Shown here: positions 1 through 7,225 of the stretch, piece by piece
How the letters are laid out: every line of letters starts with the position of its first letter
How positions within the stretch are numbered: the first letter of the stretch is position 1
Origin: Chitinophaga terrae (ex Kim and Jung 2007)
Lineage (GTDB): Bacteria > Bacteroidota > Bacteroidia > Chitinophagales > Chitinophagaceae
Reading direction: 5' to 3'
Length of the DNA: 64,000 nucleotides
Assembly: GCF_900107795.1 (NCBI RefSeq)
Contig: NZ_FNRL01000032.1
Span: 1-64,000 of the forward strand
The notes under the pieces: model-generated
What the model was told of the DNA's origin: nothing
Database searches by the model: none
The model's input: the letters and a program-made list of their open reading frames with translations, nothing else
Program-made: the position numbers and the translations under genes

Positions 1-356
1 ATCCCAGCTTTTAACGGAATGGAGCATGGTCAACGGCATCGAATTTTTATATATCCAGCCCGGAAAGCCCACGCAGAACGGTTTCGTGGAAAGATTGAAC
101 GGTACTTACCGTGATAATGTGTTGGACTGCTACCTGTTTGACACATTGGACGAAGTGAGGGAAGTTACCTGGCAATGGATGGATGATTATAACAATCACA
201 GGCCACATGACAGTCTTGGAAATATGCCACCAACAGAATATGCTGCTCTATCCAATTTTGAAAGCGATAAACAGGCGTGTTAGGGTATTTAGGTTTAGGT
301 TAATTTGAAGAGAATTTTGTAAAATTACACAGTCTTAATTTCGGGAAGCCGACACA
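1..356 (+). mobile_element. Right end of an IS3-type insertion sequence (partial)
   Basis: The transposase stops at 283 and is followed by about 70 non-coding bases. Reading the other strand from 356 gives TGTGTCGGCTTCCC, which begins TG as IS3-family terminal inverted repeats usually do. The matching left end is outside the window, so the boundary at 356 is a guess; the sequence beyond it changes to an AT-rich stretch with no coding. Confidence 0.4.
2..283 (+). CDS. IS3-family transposase (OrfB), C-terminal part
   Basis: The reading frame is open from the left edge, so the start lies outside the window. The visible 93 residues carry the end of a DDE integrase core: PGKPTQNGFVERLNGTYR, where the E after FV is the third catalytic acid, then YNNHRPHDSLG and PPTEYA. 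This motif order is typical of IS3-family OrfB proteins, which cut and join element ends. The catalytic aspartates and any OrfA would lie to the left. Whether the copy is intact cannot be judged. Family call firm, subgroup unknown. Confidence 0.9.
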   Translation, partial: SQLLTEWSMVNGIEFLYIQPGKPTQNGFVERLNGTYRDNVLDCYLFDTLDEVREVTWQWMDDYNNHRPHDSLGNMPPTEYAALSNFESDKQAC

Positions 357-607
357 CTCATAAATATCTGGATATCAATTATATGTATTTTTCAATATCA
401 GGTATTTAGTTTTATCTACCTTCCCCACACTACCATTATTAAATTAAATTCTCCTTCCCCAAAATTTTAGATGCTATTAAAATATATAGCATAAAGGCAT
501 AACCATAACTAGCACCCCTCTCCCTTCACCCTCCCTTAATAATACGATCAGGGTTATCCCCCTGCTTTGCTCTAATCAAAATTCTTAACTCATTAAATCT
601 ATACCCA
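357..607. other. AT-rich intergenic stretch between the IS end and the first accessory gene
   Basis: No plausible gene is seen. It holds a short perfect dyad, ATGCTAT at 471-477 facing ATAGCAT, and a small CAGGG/CCCTG hairpin near 549-564 with only a weak T-rich tail. A promoter for the gene at 608 must lie here, but no clear TTG/TAnnTTTG pair was found. Confidence 0.4.
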
Positions 608-901
608 ATGGTAACAGTAAAAAATTATTTTTTAAATCAGTCTACTGATGGTAAAACCTATGTCTGTCTTGAATTGATAGGAGAAATTGAAATCCTCATT
701 TCAGAAAAAACTGGGAAATTCTACGCAGATGTGAAAAAGTGCAAAATCCCTACTAGAATTGATGAAACTACAGCCAAACTTATAGTTGGCAGGGAAATAC
801 CTGGCTCTATTGTAAAGAAAGAATGTGCTGCATGGGATTACACTATTCCTGCAACTGGTGAAGTAATCACCATTCACCACAGGTATGAATATGAGCAATA
901 A
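608..901 (+). CDS. Small hypothetical protein (97 aa)
   Basis: ATG at 608 opens a 97-residue frame with AT-rich codons. The protein alternates charged and beta-prone residues (ELIGEIEILISEKTGKFYADVKKCKIPTR) and has no signal peptide, membrane segment or recognised motif. It is the first gene of an AT-rich accessory block, all on the plus strand, and a strong hairpin with a T-tract follows it. Function unknown; the support is frame length, composition and position. Confidence 0.6.
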   Translation: MVTVKNYFLNQSTDGKTYVCLELIGEIEILISEKTGKFYADVKKCKIPTRIDETTAKLIVGREIPGSIVKKECAAWDYTIPATGEVITIHHRYEYEQ

Positions 902-939
902 TCTCATCAATTTCCATTAATCACATCACTCAAACAAAT

Positions 940-977
940 GAAAGGTAGACCTGTAAAGGGTTTGCCTTTCTTTTTTT
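940..977 (+). terminator. Hairpin with T-tract upstream of the DUF3871 gene
   Basis: GAAAGGTAGACC at 940-951 pairs over 12 positions, including G-U pairs, with the segment ending at 970, and seven Ts follow. The T-tract ends 23 bases before the ATG at 1001. It can end transcription of the 97-aa gene, and lies close enough to the next start to form part of its leader. Confidence 0.75.
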
Positions 978-1000
978 AGCAAAAGTTTAAAATATTCACA

Positions 1001-1984
1001 ATGTCACATACTGAACTTTTAGCAATTCACCCCAACAGAACTTATCTTGATTTTGAAGATGTATCTACTGCAAAACCTTTTCTACAGGCCAATACAGATG
1101 AATTTACATTTCAGGAAATTAGGAAAGACCACACGATTCCTTGTTTTGCGAAGGATAATGAACCTTTAATTTCTCATTGCGACTTTATTAATGCCACAAC
1201 TGATATAATCACTGATTTATTCAAAGGAGAAACTATTTTAAGCCCCAATATCAGATTATCTCACCCAATCAAGGGTAGAATACCAGAGGCAAAAGATAAG
1301 GCAGCAAAAGAACTCCTAGAGCATGAAAAGACCCTATATTATGAAAGGATGGCTTTTATTATCGAAGTACCTACAATTTCTGCTGTTATAGCAGGTAACA
1401 GGTTAAACCTCACCATTGGAGGGGTTAAAGCTTACTCTCTGGATAATCTTTACAACAAAAAGGGTGCTGATGAACACTTTAAAGTATTCATTGGCTTCCA
1501 GAATAAGGTTTGTACAAACTTGTGTGTATCTACAGATGGATTTAAAGCTGATTTGAAAGTCAGGAATATGCAGGAATTACAAAATGCTATATACTGTCTA
1601 CTTCAACAGCATGATTCAGGCAGACAAATTGCACAACTGAAATCACTTGCTAATTACCATTTAACTGAAAACCAGTTTGTGCAGCTTATTGGCAGATGTA
1701 AACTGTATAATTATTTGCCAGCAAAAGTTAAAGCAGATATTTATCCTCTCTTATTTGGTGACACACAGATTAGTGCTATATGTAGGGATTATTACAAGGA
1801 TGAATCTTTCTGTAGATCAGACGATGGCAGCATTAACTTATGGAGGTTATACAATCTGTTTACTGGTGCTAATAAAAGTTCCTACATCGATACATTTCTG
1901 GATAGGTCATTAAATGCTTATCAATTCACTGAACAGATAAAATTTGCATTGGATAACCAGCACCATAGCTGGTTTTTAAATTAG
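1001..1984 (+). CDS. DUF3871 family protein
   Basis: The 327-aa protein matches from memory the DUF3871 family, found in Bacteroidota and often on mobile or accessory DNA. Family-like stretches include DHTIPCFAKDNEPLISH near the N-terminus, LSHPIKGRIPEA, LYYERMAF, NRLNLTIGGVKAY, CVSTDGFK in the middle, and LTGANKSSYIDTFLDR plus a WFLN end at the C-terminus. Length fits a complete member. No signal peptide or membrane segment, so probably cytoplasmic. Biochemical role is not known. It is preceded and followed by hairpins, so it is probably transcribed separately from its neighbours. Confidence 0.85.
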   Translation: MSHTELLAIHPNRTYLDFEDVSTAKPFLQANTDEFTFQEIRKDHTIPCFAKDNEPLISHCDFINATTDIITDLFKGETILSPNIRLSHPIKGRIPEAKDKAAKELLEHEKTLYYERMAFIIEVPTISAVIAGNRLNLTIGGVKAYSLDNLYNKKGADEHFKVFIGFQNKVCTNLCVSTDGFKADLKVRNMQELQNAIYCLLQQHDSGRQIAQLKSLANYHLTENQFVQLIGRCKLYNYLPAKVKADIYPLLFGDTQISAICRDYYKDESFCRSDDGSINLWRLYNLFTGANKSSYIDTFLDRSLNAYQFTEQIKFALDNQHHSWFLN

Positions 1985-2013
1985 TTTTTGTAAGCATATG
2001 GGTTAGTATTTAC

Positions 2014-2045
2014 AGGTCTAGATATTTCTATATCTGGCCTTTTTT
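2014..2045 (+). terminator. Terminator hairpin after the DUF3871 gene (first of a pair)
   Basis: The arm at 2014-2025 pairs with 2030-2040 over ten to eleven positions with one bulged T, closing a TTCT loop, and five Ts follow. It lies 30 bases after the DUF3871 stop codon. Confidence 0.7.
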
Positions 2046-2061
2046 AGTTCCAAAAATATAT

Positions 2062-2092
2062 GGCTGGCCTATTCAGGCTGGCCTTCTTTATT
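2062..2092 (+). terminator. Second hairpin of the pair, just upstream of the DUF6934-like gene
   Basis: GGCTGGCCT at 2062-2070 pairs with AGGCTGGCC at 2075-2083 (nine pairs, two G-U in RNA) around an ATTC loop, and a T-rich run follows. The T-run ends about 20 bases before the ATG at 2113. Confidence 0.65.
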
Positions 2093-2112
2093 TAATCCAA
2101 TAATCAAGCATC

Positions 2113-2556
2113 ATGAAATATGAGGTCTACAAAGACCTGTACATAAGGGATATGTATGCCATATTTGAATTATTCAGCATTGGCCCCAAGGGTTTAATAC
2201 CTAAAAGAATTGCTTTTATTCCTACAGAATATCCAGATATTTATAACCTCGTCTTTGGGGACATAAATAAGAGTGATGAAATAGATGATTATTCTGTTAG
2301 TGATAATGGAGATAGAAATAAGGTATTAGCTACAGTAGCATATGCTGTTGAAATCTATTTAAATAAGCATCCAAATAGGTATGTTTTCTTTACTGGCAGT
2401 ACAAAGGAAAGGACAAGATTGTATAGAATGGCTATAGGATTGAATTTTGACGAATTATCCACCAAATTTAATATCTATTGTCAAACTGATACTGGAATTA
2501 TTCCTTTTCAAAAAAACATATCAACCACAGGTCTTTTAATCAAGAGAAAATTATAA
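2113..2556 (+). CDS. DUF6934-like protein
   Basis: A 147-aa protein with features I associate with the DUF6934 family of Bacteroidota: SIGPKGLIPKRIAFIP near residue 22, YNLVFGD, a DD..VSDNGDRNKVLATVAYAVE stretch in the middle and FFTGSTKERTRLYRMAIG near residue 95. No membrane segment or signal peptide. Ten bases after its stop lies a 52-aa ORF, which suggests a co-translated pair. Molecular function is unknown; family assignment is from memory and moderately sure. Confidence 0.75.
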   Translation: MKYEVYKDLYIRDMYAIFELFSIGPKGLIPKRIAFIPTEYPDIYNLVFGDINKSDEIDDYSVSDNGDRNKVLATVAYAVEIYLNKHPNRYVFFTGSTKERTRLYRMAIGLNFDELSTKFNIYCQTDTGIIPFQKNISTTGLLIKRKL

Positions 2557-2566
2557 ATTTACTGCT

Positions 2567-2725
2567 ATGGCAAAGAGAATCATAAAATATAAAAGCAGTC
2601 TATTCCAACAGGAAGTCAATTTAATTATTGACAGCAAAAGTTCTGGAATTGATTTAAAGAAAATTGCGCCTGAAAAACAAGCCAAAGTTAATGAGGCTTT
2701 AAGAGGGATAAAATTGCCTAAGTAA
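2567..2725 (+). CDS. 52-aa small protein paired with the DUF6934-like gene
   Basis: ATG at 2567, stop TAA at 2723-2725. The product is basic and helical, starting MAKRIIKYKSSLFQQEV and ending EALRGIKLPK. It starts ten bases after the upstream stop, with no hairpin between, while strong hairpins flank the pair; the two are therefore very likely one transcript. No family recognised. Small size and pairing recall toxin-antitoxin or subunit pairs, but nothing in the sequence proves either. Confidence 0.6.
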   Translation: MAKRIIKYKSSLFQQEVNLIIDSKSSGIDLKKIAPEKQAKVNEALRGIKLPK

Positions 2726-2749
2726 CATAAGTTTAAAACTTCTATAACA

Positions 2750-2779
2750 GCCATCTGACTAGTTCAGGTGGCTTTTTTT
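2750..2779 (+). terminator. Terminator after the small-protein pair
   Basis: GCCATCTGA at 2750-2758 pairs with TTCAGGTGGC at 2763-2772 (nine pairs, one G-U), followed by seven Ts. It sits 25 bases after the 52-aa ORF. Confidence 0.75.
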
Positions 2780-2796
2780 ATTTAGTTCAAATTAAT

Positions 2797-2821
2797 GGGC
2801 TGCCTATTGGTAGCCTTTTTT
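2797..2821 (+). terminator. Second hairpin, just upstream of the 174-aa gene
   Basis: GGCTGCC at 2798-2804 pairs with GGTAGCC at 2809-2815 around TATT, followed by six Ts. It lies 27 bases before the ATG at 2848, the same arrangement as the pair at 2014-2092. Confidence 0.65.
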
Positions 2822-2847
2822 ATTTCAATAAATCTGATAATCTAAAC

Positions 2848-3372
2848 ATGGAGACAAAAACAATTCAGAAATATCAGGAATTTTTAAGCAAGTCCATCCT
2901 GATAGACCAAACACATTTAATTGCTATCCTGTTGGATAAAAAAGCACATGACCAATCCTGTTATATCCACAACCATCTTGAATATACAGGAATTTTGTCT
3001 AGTGGTGCCTTTTGGGCCACAGAGGATATGTTATGGGTTAAGAAAGAAGAACTTCTAAAAGACATTGACAAGCTGAAGATTTCAAGGGAACAGGATACAA
3101 TTCTGGATCATAAGCAACTGGCTAAAGACATGGAGCAGCTTACTGCTGATCTGAAAAAGGTGAAAGAAATGAAAGGGAGGAAAAGAACTATATACCAATG
3201 GCTGTTGGTTCCACATTGGTTAAGTGCGGAATTAATTACAATGGGAGAAGTCGTATTTAGAGCCTTTGGCTGTAGCTGGTGGGGTGTTTCCTCCCTACTG
3301 GATAACTATTTCACCAAAGAACAGGTATTACTTGACCTTATTGAGGAGGTGGATATAGTGGATATTCATTAA
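2848..3372 (+). CDS. Hypothetical protein (174 aa)
   Basis: No family recognised. The N-terminal third is mixed, residues about 65-110 are strongly charged and probably form a coiled coil (EELLKDIDKLKI, QLTADLKKVKEM), and the C-terminal third is hydrophobic and aromatic (YQWLLVPHWLSAELITMGE, CSWWGVSSLL) without a convincing transmembrane span. It belongs to the AT-rich accessory block. No hairpin lies between it and the 91-aa gene at 3408, so those two are probably co-transcribed. Confidence 0.6.
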   Translation: METKTIQKYQEFLSKSILIDQTHLIAILLDKKAHDQSCYIHNHLEYTGILSSGAFWATEDMLWVKKEELLKDIDKLKISREQDTILDHKQLAKDMEQLTADLKKVKEMKGRKRTIYQWLLVPHWLSAELITMGEVVFRAFGCSWWGVSSLLDNYFTKEQVLLDLIEEVDIVDIH

Positions 3373-3407
3373 ATAAATAATTTATAAAAAACTAAAAATT
3401 AGCAAAA

Positions 3408-3683
3408 ATGACAAGTAATAAAGCAGAAATAAACATGCTACTTGACATACATACCACTTTTTCCAAACTTCCTGTTACATTCAGGGAGTTGGTATCAGAG
3501 GAATGTAATTGGAGTACTCCCACCTTTTACAGGAAAATGAGAGGTAGGGATAAAGCTGATCCCAATAACAAAGGGAGAATTATACCAGCTTTAAGTAAAG
3601 CAGAAAAGGAGGCTATTATACGAAAGACCCAAGTGGTATATCAGGAATTAACTGATTTCTTGGAAAAGTATAGTACTAACTAA
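3408..3683 (+). CDS. Hypothetical protein (91 aa), possibly DNA-binding
   Basis: ATG at 3408, 35 bases after the preceding stop. Residues about 20-45 (TFRELVSEECNWSTPTFYRKMRG) could form a helix-turn-helix, since a short helix, turn and basic second helix can be seen, and the second half is helical and charged. No family is recognised, so the DNA-binding idea is inference only. It is the last plus-strand gene before the accessory block ends. Confidence 0.55.
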   Translation: MTSNKAEINMLLDIHTTFSKLPVTFRELVSEECNWSTPTFYRKMRGRDKADPNNKGRIIPALSKAEKEAIIRKTQVVYQELTDFLEKYSTN

Positions 3684-3815
3684 AAGTTAGTGCCTTTGGC
3701 TGAAAAAGTAGGGTTTGGGTGTAAAAATAGGTGGAAAATTAAAAGGTATTGCCTGAAAGTCTTTACTGTATTAGGTTTTAAACCCAGGATCATGCCCTGG
3801 TGGGACCACAAGATA

Positions 3816-3853
3816 GAAAAGGCTTTCGGCAAAATGGCGCGGAAAGCCTTTTC
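3816..3853. terminator. Bidirectional terminator hairpin
   Basis: GAAAAGGCTTTC at 3816-3827 is perfectly complementary to 3842-3853, giving a 12-bp stem with A/T-rich ends. It lies between the 91-aa gene (plus) and the 88-aa gene (minus), which converge here, and can serve both. Confidence 0.65.
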
Positions 3854-3918
3854 TGTTTGATACATGTTTTGACGTTTATAGATGGAATTTTTTAACCCAA
3901 TCGGAAGGAATTGAGCAC

Positions 3919-4185
3919 TTATTTTCCACAAAATTCTTTAATTTTTTTATCGAAGCTATAAGCAACGATTGCGAAAGTTGCTAAACGACTACTTACTTTT
4001 AAAGACTTTAAATATTCAGCTTCTGCTATTTCAATCGCTTCATCGTGAATAGCTGTAAACTCCGCTTGTTGGTATGGGTCAGGAAATTTTTGTTTTGCAA
4101 CTGCATAGCTGGAATCATCAAGAGCAAGTAACCTCTCAATGAATTGACAAAATGAAATATTGTGTTTATCAAGCACATTGAGCAA
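3919..4185 (-). CDS. Hypothetical protein (about 88 aa), possibly 5'-truncated
   Basis: The frame runs from a TTG at 4185 to a stop at 3919. It stays open upstream to about 4257 without an ATG (residues such as KITSEKDLKRFDT), so either a rare start is used or the original start has been lost. The protein is helical and acidic (QQAEFTAIHDEAIEIAEAEYLKS) with no known motif. It faces the 61-aa gene at 4384 across about 200 bp. Real coding is likely from the long open frame and plausible composition, but the start is unsure. Confidence 0.5.
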   Translation of the reverse strand: MLNVLDKHNISFCQFIERLLALDDSSYAVAKQKFPDPYQQAEFTAIHDEAIEIAEAEYLKSLKVSSRLATFAIVAYSFDKKIKEFCGK

Positions 4186-4383
4186 TGTATCAAATCTCTT
4201 TAGATCTTTCTCACTAGTAATTTTAGGTAGTATTTCGATGGTTTTGTTGCTTTTACGTCAAAAACGAAATTAGTTGCCCACTATGAAAAAACGTTGGGCG
4301 CTGTTCATGTTGGTAACCATAAAATGATTATCTTCCAGAAGCTGCGACTAAACTCATTAATAGATAGTTTAAACTATAAACAC

Positions 4384-4569
4384 ATGGGATACATTAGAGA
4401 ACCGAAAGGGATTGATTTTGTGGTTGATCCCAAACCTTTGACAGAGGAAGACAGGAAAATGATCCGAGATGCTATTGCTCATTATAGAGCAACAGGTCGT
4501 AAAAAGCGTTTTCCTGTTAGAAAACGATCAACTAGTACTGTTAAAAGACAGAAAACCAAGCACCGATAA
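4384..4569 (+). CDS. Small basic protein (61 aa)
   Basis: The frame is open further upstream to a TTG at 4294, but ATG at 4384 gives MGYIREPKGIDFVVDPKPL, which resembles a small conserved Bacteroidota protein starting at the same point. Middle part TEEDRKMIRDAIAHYRATG is helical; the tail is rich in Lys and Arg (KKRFPVRKR) and may bind nucleic acid. Function unknown. Family resemblance is from memory. Confidence 0.6.
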   Translation: MGYIREPKGIDFVVDPKPLTEEDRKMIRDAIAHYRATGRKKRFPVRKRSTSTVKRQKTKHR

Positions 4570-4771
4570 AGGTCGATAAACAGCAAAGTCAAATAAAACG
4601 TAACTTGTGTCTTGTATGCTGGAAATAAGAAAAGATCTATTACGTTTGAACATCACATGTCTTTACACTCCCAGGGCATAACCAATCCAGGTTAGTAATA
4701 AGGTTAATGAATCTCCCCTGCAAACACCGATGACACGGGCATTTCAATAAATCCTTTGGCCACAAAAAATA

Positions 4772-5074
4772 TCAGCCCTTCCTATTCCCACAAGCCGCGC
4801 AAAACGACGCCCGCGGCGTCCTATACGGCTTTCCACATTTTTCGCAAGGCTCGCCATATTGTGCAATACGATGGTGCATAATAGCATTAGGGTTGGTTTC
4901 TGATACCCCGGTAACTTCCCGGTAATAATCCAGCAATTCTTTAAAACGTTCTTCGTATGTTTTCCTTTCCCTGTATCTAAACGCTTTACCATAAAGCAAA
5001 TAAGCTTTCTCGTACTCAGCTTCATCAAGCATAGGTACTTCCGCTTTACACCGCCAACACCAAAGAATTTTCAT
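4772..5074 (-). CDS. Zinc-ribbon-like hypothetical protein (100 aa)
   Basis: Two cysteine pairs frame the protein: CWRC at residues 6-9 and CEKCG near residue 76, followed by CAACG near 93. This suggests one or two zinc-binding knuckles around a charged helical centre (RERKTYEERFKELLDYYREV). No enzyme motif. It starts at 5074, 42 bp from the divergent macrodomain gene, so the two may share a regulatory region. A different frame on the same strand is also open here but lacks such motifs. Function unknown. Confidence 0.7.
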   Translation of the reverse strand: MKILWCWRCKAEVPMLDEAEYEKAYLLYGKAFRYRERKTYEERFKELLDYYREVTGVSETNPNAIMHHRIAQYGEPCEKCGKPYRTPRASFCAACGNRKG

Positions 5075-5116
5075 AATTTCGATAATTAATATCAGTCTTA
5101 AGTTAACCTAATCCAG

Positions 5117-5569
5117 ATGATCAAATTTACTACCGGAGACCTGCTCCTTGCCCCTGCCGAAGCTCTTGTCAATGCTGTTAACACTGCAGGGGTAATGGGC
5201 AAAGGAATAGCGCTCCAATTCAAAAAGAGATTTCCGCAAAATTATAATCTTTATAAACAAGCTGCAGAGGCAGGACAACTGGAAACCGGCAAAAATTTCG
5301 TTGTACAAAATCCTACAACCGATCCTGTAAAATGGATCATTAATTTCCCTACTAAAAAACATTGGAGAAGCCCGTCTGAACTGGAGTACGTAGTAGCGGG
5401 ATTAGATGATCTGCGGAATGTAATTAAAGATCTGAAAATTAAGTCTATTGCCTTACCTGCCCTGGGATGTGGAAACGGCGGATTGGATTGGAACATTGTT
5501 AAACCAATACTGGAAAACAAACTTGAAAGCCTGGTAGAAGTAGAAATACTTATCTACGAACCAATCTAA
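5117..5569 (+). CDS. Macrodomain protein, DarG/TARG1-like
   Basis: A single macrodomain fills all 150 residues. ALVNAVNTAGVMGKGIALQFK near residue 15 and INFPTKKHWRSPS near 74 match the DarG N-terminal macrodomain closely, as does LPALGCGNGGLDW near 114. DarG-type macrodomains remove ADP-ribose from DNA bases and so counter the DarT toxin. Here the C-terminal DarT-binding part of DarG is missing and no DarT-like gene (about 200 aa) is adjacent; the divergent neighbour is a small zinc-ribbon protein. It may be a stand-alone ADP-ribosyl hydrolase or a leftover antitoxin. Confidence 0.9.
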   Translation: MIKFTTGDLLLAPAEALVNAVNTAGVMGKGIALQFKKRFPQNYNLYKQAAEAGQLETGKNFVVQNPTTDPVKWIINFPTKKHWRSPSELEYVVAGLDDLRNVIKDLKIKSIALPALGCGNGGLDWNIVKPILENKLESLVEVEILIYEPI

Positions 5570-5576
5570 AAAAATA

Positions 5577-5596
5577 GCGCCGGTAAAAACCGGCGC
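5577..5596. terminator. Shared terminator of macrodomain and collagen-like genes
   Basis: GCGCCGGT at 5577-5584 pairs perfectly with ACCGGCGC at 5589-5596 around AAAA. A run of A upstream reads as a T-tract on the minus strand, so it suits the collagen-like gene best, but it lies between both converging genes. Confidence 0.75.
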
Positions 5597-5627
5597 AGCC
5601 TATCGGGAATGTCAAATCAAAAAAAGT

Positions 5628-7017
5628 CTACTCTTCAAGGTGAAACCGCCGTTTCACCTCTTCATAATTTCTAAAAGCACCTAACCGGGCATTGCCAAAT
5701 TCTCCCATATATTCTCCTGAAATCACTACTACTTTTATTGCAGCGAAAGGAACAGGATACCAGTCATAAAGTGAGCCGGGAGAATGCGGTTCAGGTAATT
5801 CCTTGATCATAGCGCCAGTAATTGTAGGCCAAAAAGTAAGATACCAGCTATTGGCGGCAGGATCGTCGTTCAACAGGTAGTTGACATGGAACAAGACATC
5901 CGATGCAACAAAGGCCCCATTGTCGTAAATCGAACCCTGGTAAGTATATGGAAAGGTTTGCCATTGAAAATAACCTCTGTCGCCCCTGAAACTCCAATAT
6001 ACCAATACTGCACCATGGTCGTTCGCTTCCTGCCAGTTAACAGACGTAGGAAGATCGAAATGGATCGGATATTGCAAGTTCGCCGTACCCGTGATTCCTT
6101 TATCCTGGTAAATATTAAAATTCGGGCTGCTATAGGTAAATACTTTTACAGATGCATTGGAGGCGGAAGACAGCTCCAAACCAAATCCCCACCCTTCATC
6201 GGTTTTAGGACCATAGAGAATGTGATTGGTCTTGTCTAAATAATAGTCGCCGGTTGAACCTAAGGCCGGATCAGGTGTGCCATCTCCACTTAAGATCTGA
6301 CTTCCCGGAGCTCCGGGATCACCTTTTGGTCCTTGTGCACCAGGATCACCTTTTGGTCCTTGTGTACCAGGATCGCCCTTCGGTCCTTGTGCACCGGGAT
6401 CACCCTTCGGTCCCTGCGCACCGGGATCACCTTTCGGTCCCTGCGCTCCAGGATCACCTTTTGGTCCTTGCGTACCAGGATCACCCTTCGGTCCTTGTGC
6501 ACCAGGATCACCTTTTGGCCCTTGCGTACCGGGATCACCCTTTGGTCCCTGCGTACCAGGATCACCTTTCGGTCCTTGCGTACCAGGATCTCCCTTAGGT
6601 CCCTGTGCACCTGGGTCTCCCTTCGGTCCCTGCGCTCCCGTATTACCTTTCGGTCCCTGCGCACCGGGATCTCCCTTCGGTCCCTGTGCTCCCGTATTAC
6701 CTTTCGGTCCCTGCGCACCAGGATCCCCTTTCGGCCCTTTCATCGAAAACAACGCTGTCCACCCACTGCTGGTCTTCGGCCCATAAAGCATTCCGGATAT
6801 CTTATCAAGATAAAAATCGCCAACCTGCCCGATATTGGCAGTCGGCGCTCCATCACCGGCATACATGGTAGTTCCGTTTTTACCGGCAGGTCCCACCGGT
6901 CCTTGTATGCCCTGCGCCCCTGTGTCGCCCTTGGGGCCGGGACTACCATCTTTTACTACAGGAGAATAATAGGATGGCGCATGATGTCAATGCGAGTCCT
7001 GCAACGAGAATCTTCAT
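5628..7017 (-). CDS. Collagen-like repeat lipoprotein, frameshifted after the signal peptide
   Basis: ATG at 7017 encodes a lipoprotein signal, MKILVAGLALTSCAILLFSC, then SKRW and a stop (TAG). The collagen frame, beginning KDGSPGPKGDTG, is one base out of step; removing one A from the AAAA run at 6949-6952 would join them. A GTG start at 6896 would give a 422-aa protein without export signal. After a GDFYLDKISGMLYGP module come 16 GPKGDPGAQ-type nonapeptides, a second YLDKTNHILYGP module and a roughly 190-residue C-terminal domain rich in Tyr and Trp. Expected role is a surface-exposed trimeric fibre. The shift may be a sequencing error, a phase switch or a broken gene. Confidence 0.8.
6306..6737 (-). 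repeat. 27-bp coding tandem repeat, 16 copies
   Basis: Sixteen contiguous units encode GPKG(D/N)(P/T)G(A/T)Q. Copies differ mainly at synonymous third positions and at the Ala/Thr codon, so the array is old enough to have diverged but similar enough to expand or shrink by slippage or recombination. The opposite strand is open in several frames because of the repeat, which explains spurious frames there. Confidence 0.9.
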
Positions 7018-7225
7018 TTTCGTAGGTTTTAAATGGATGTGGTACTGGGTCGCTGTTACGAAATATAACCTTGCAGTCGATCTTCAGTGTACGATATAGG
7101 AACCGATATTCACATGATTTCTGGGGAGCGCCCAACAACAACAAAAGATGTATTGAGCGCAAATCTATTATAGATAGCGGGCGGGGCAAATAGCCATTTC
7201 TAGGTATTTTTTATTTCAGAATTTT

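Noticed and set aside
3680..3931. Minus-strand frame of 83 codons at the island end
   Set aside because: It runs through the 12-bp terminator hairpin and the tRNA-like sequence; no protein features.
4744..5028. Alternative frame overlapping the zinc-ribbon gene
   Set aside because: Lacks the paired cysteines and looks random; the 100-aa frame is better supported.
6306..6737. Regular repeats that could suggest a CRISPR array
   Set aside because: Units are contiguous, in frame and coding; there are no spacers.
6254..7025. Long plus-strand frames opposite the collagen repeats
   Set aside because: They are Arg/Leu- or Val/His-rich repeats produced by reading the 27-bp units backwards; no start context, no family.
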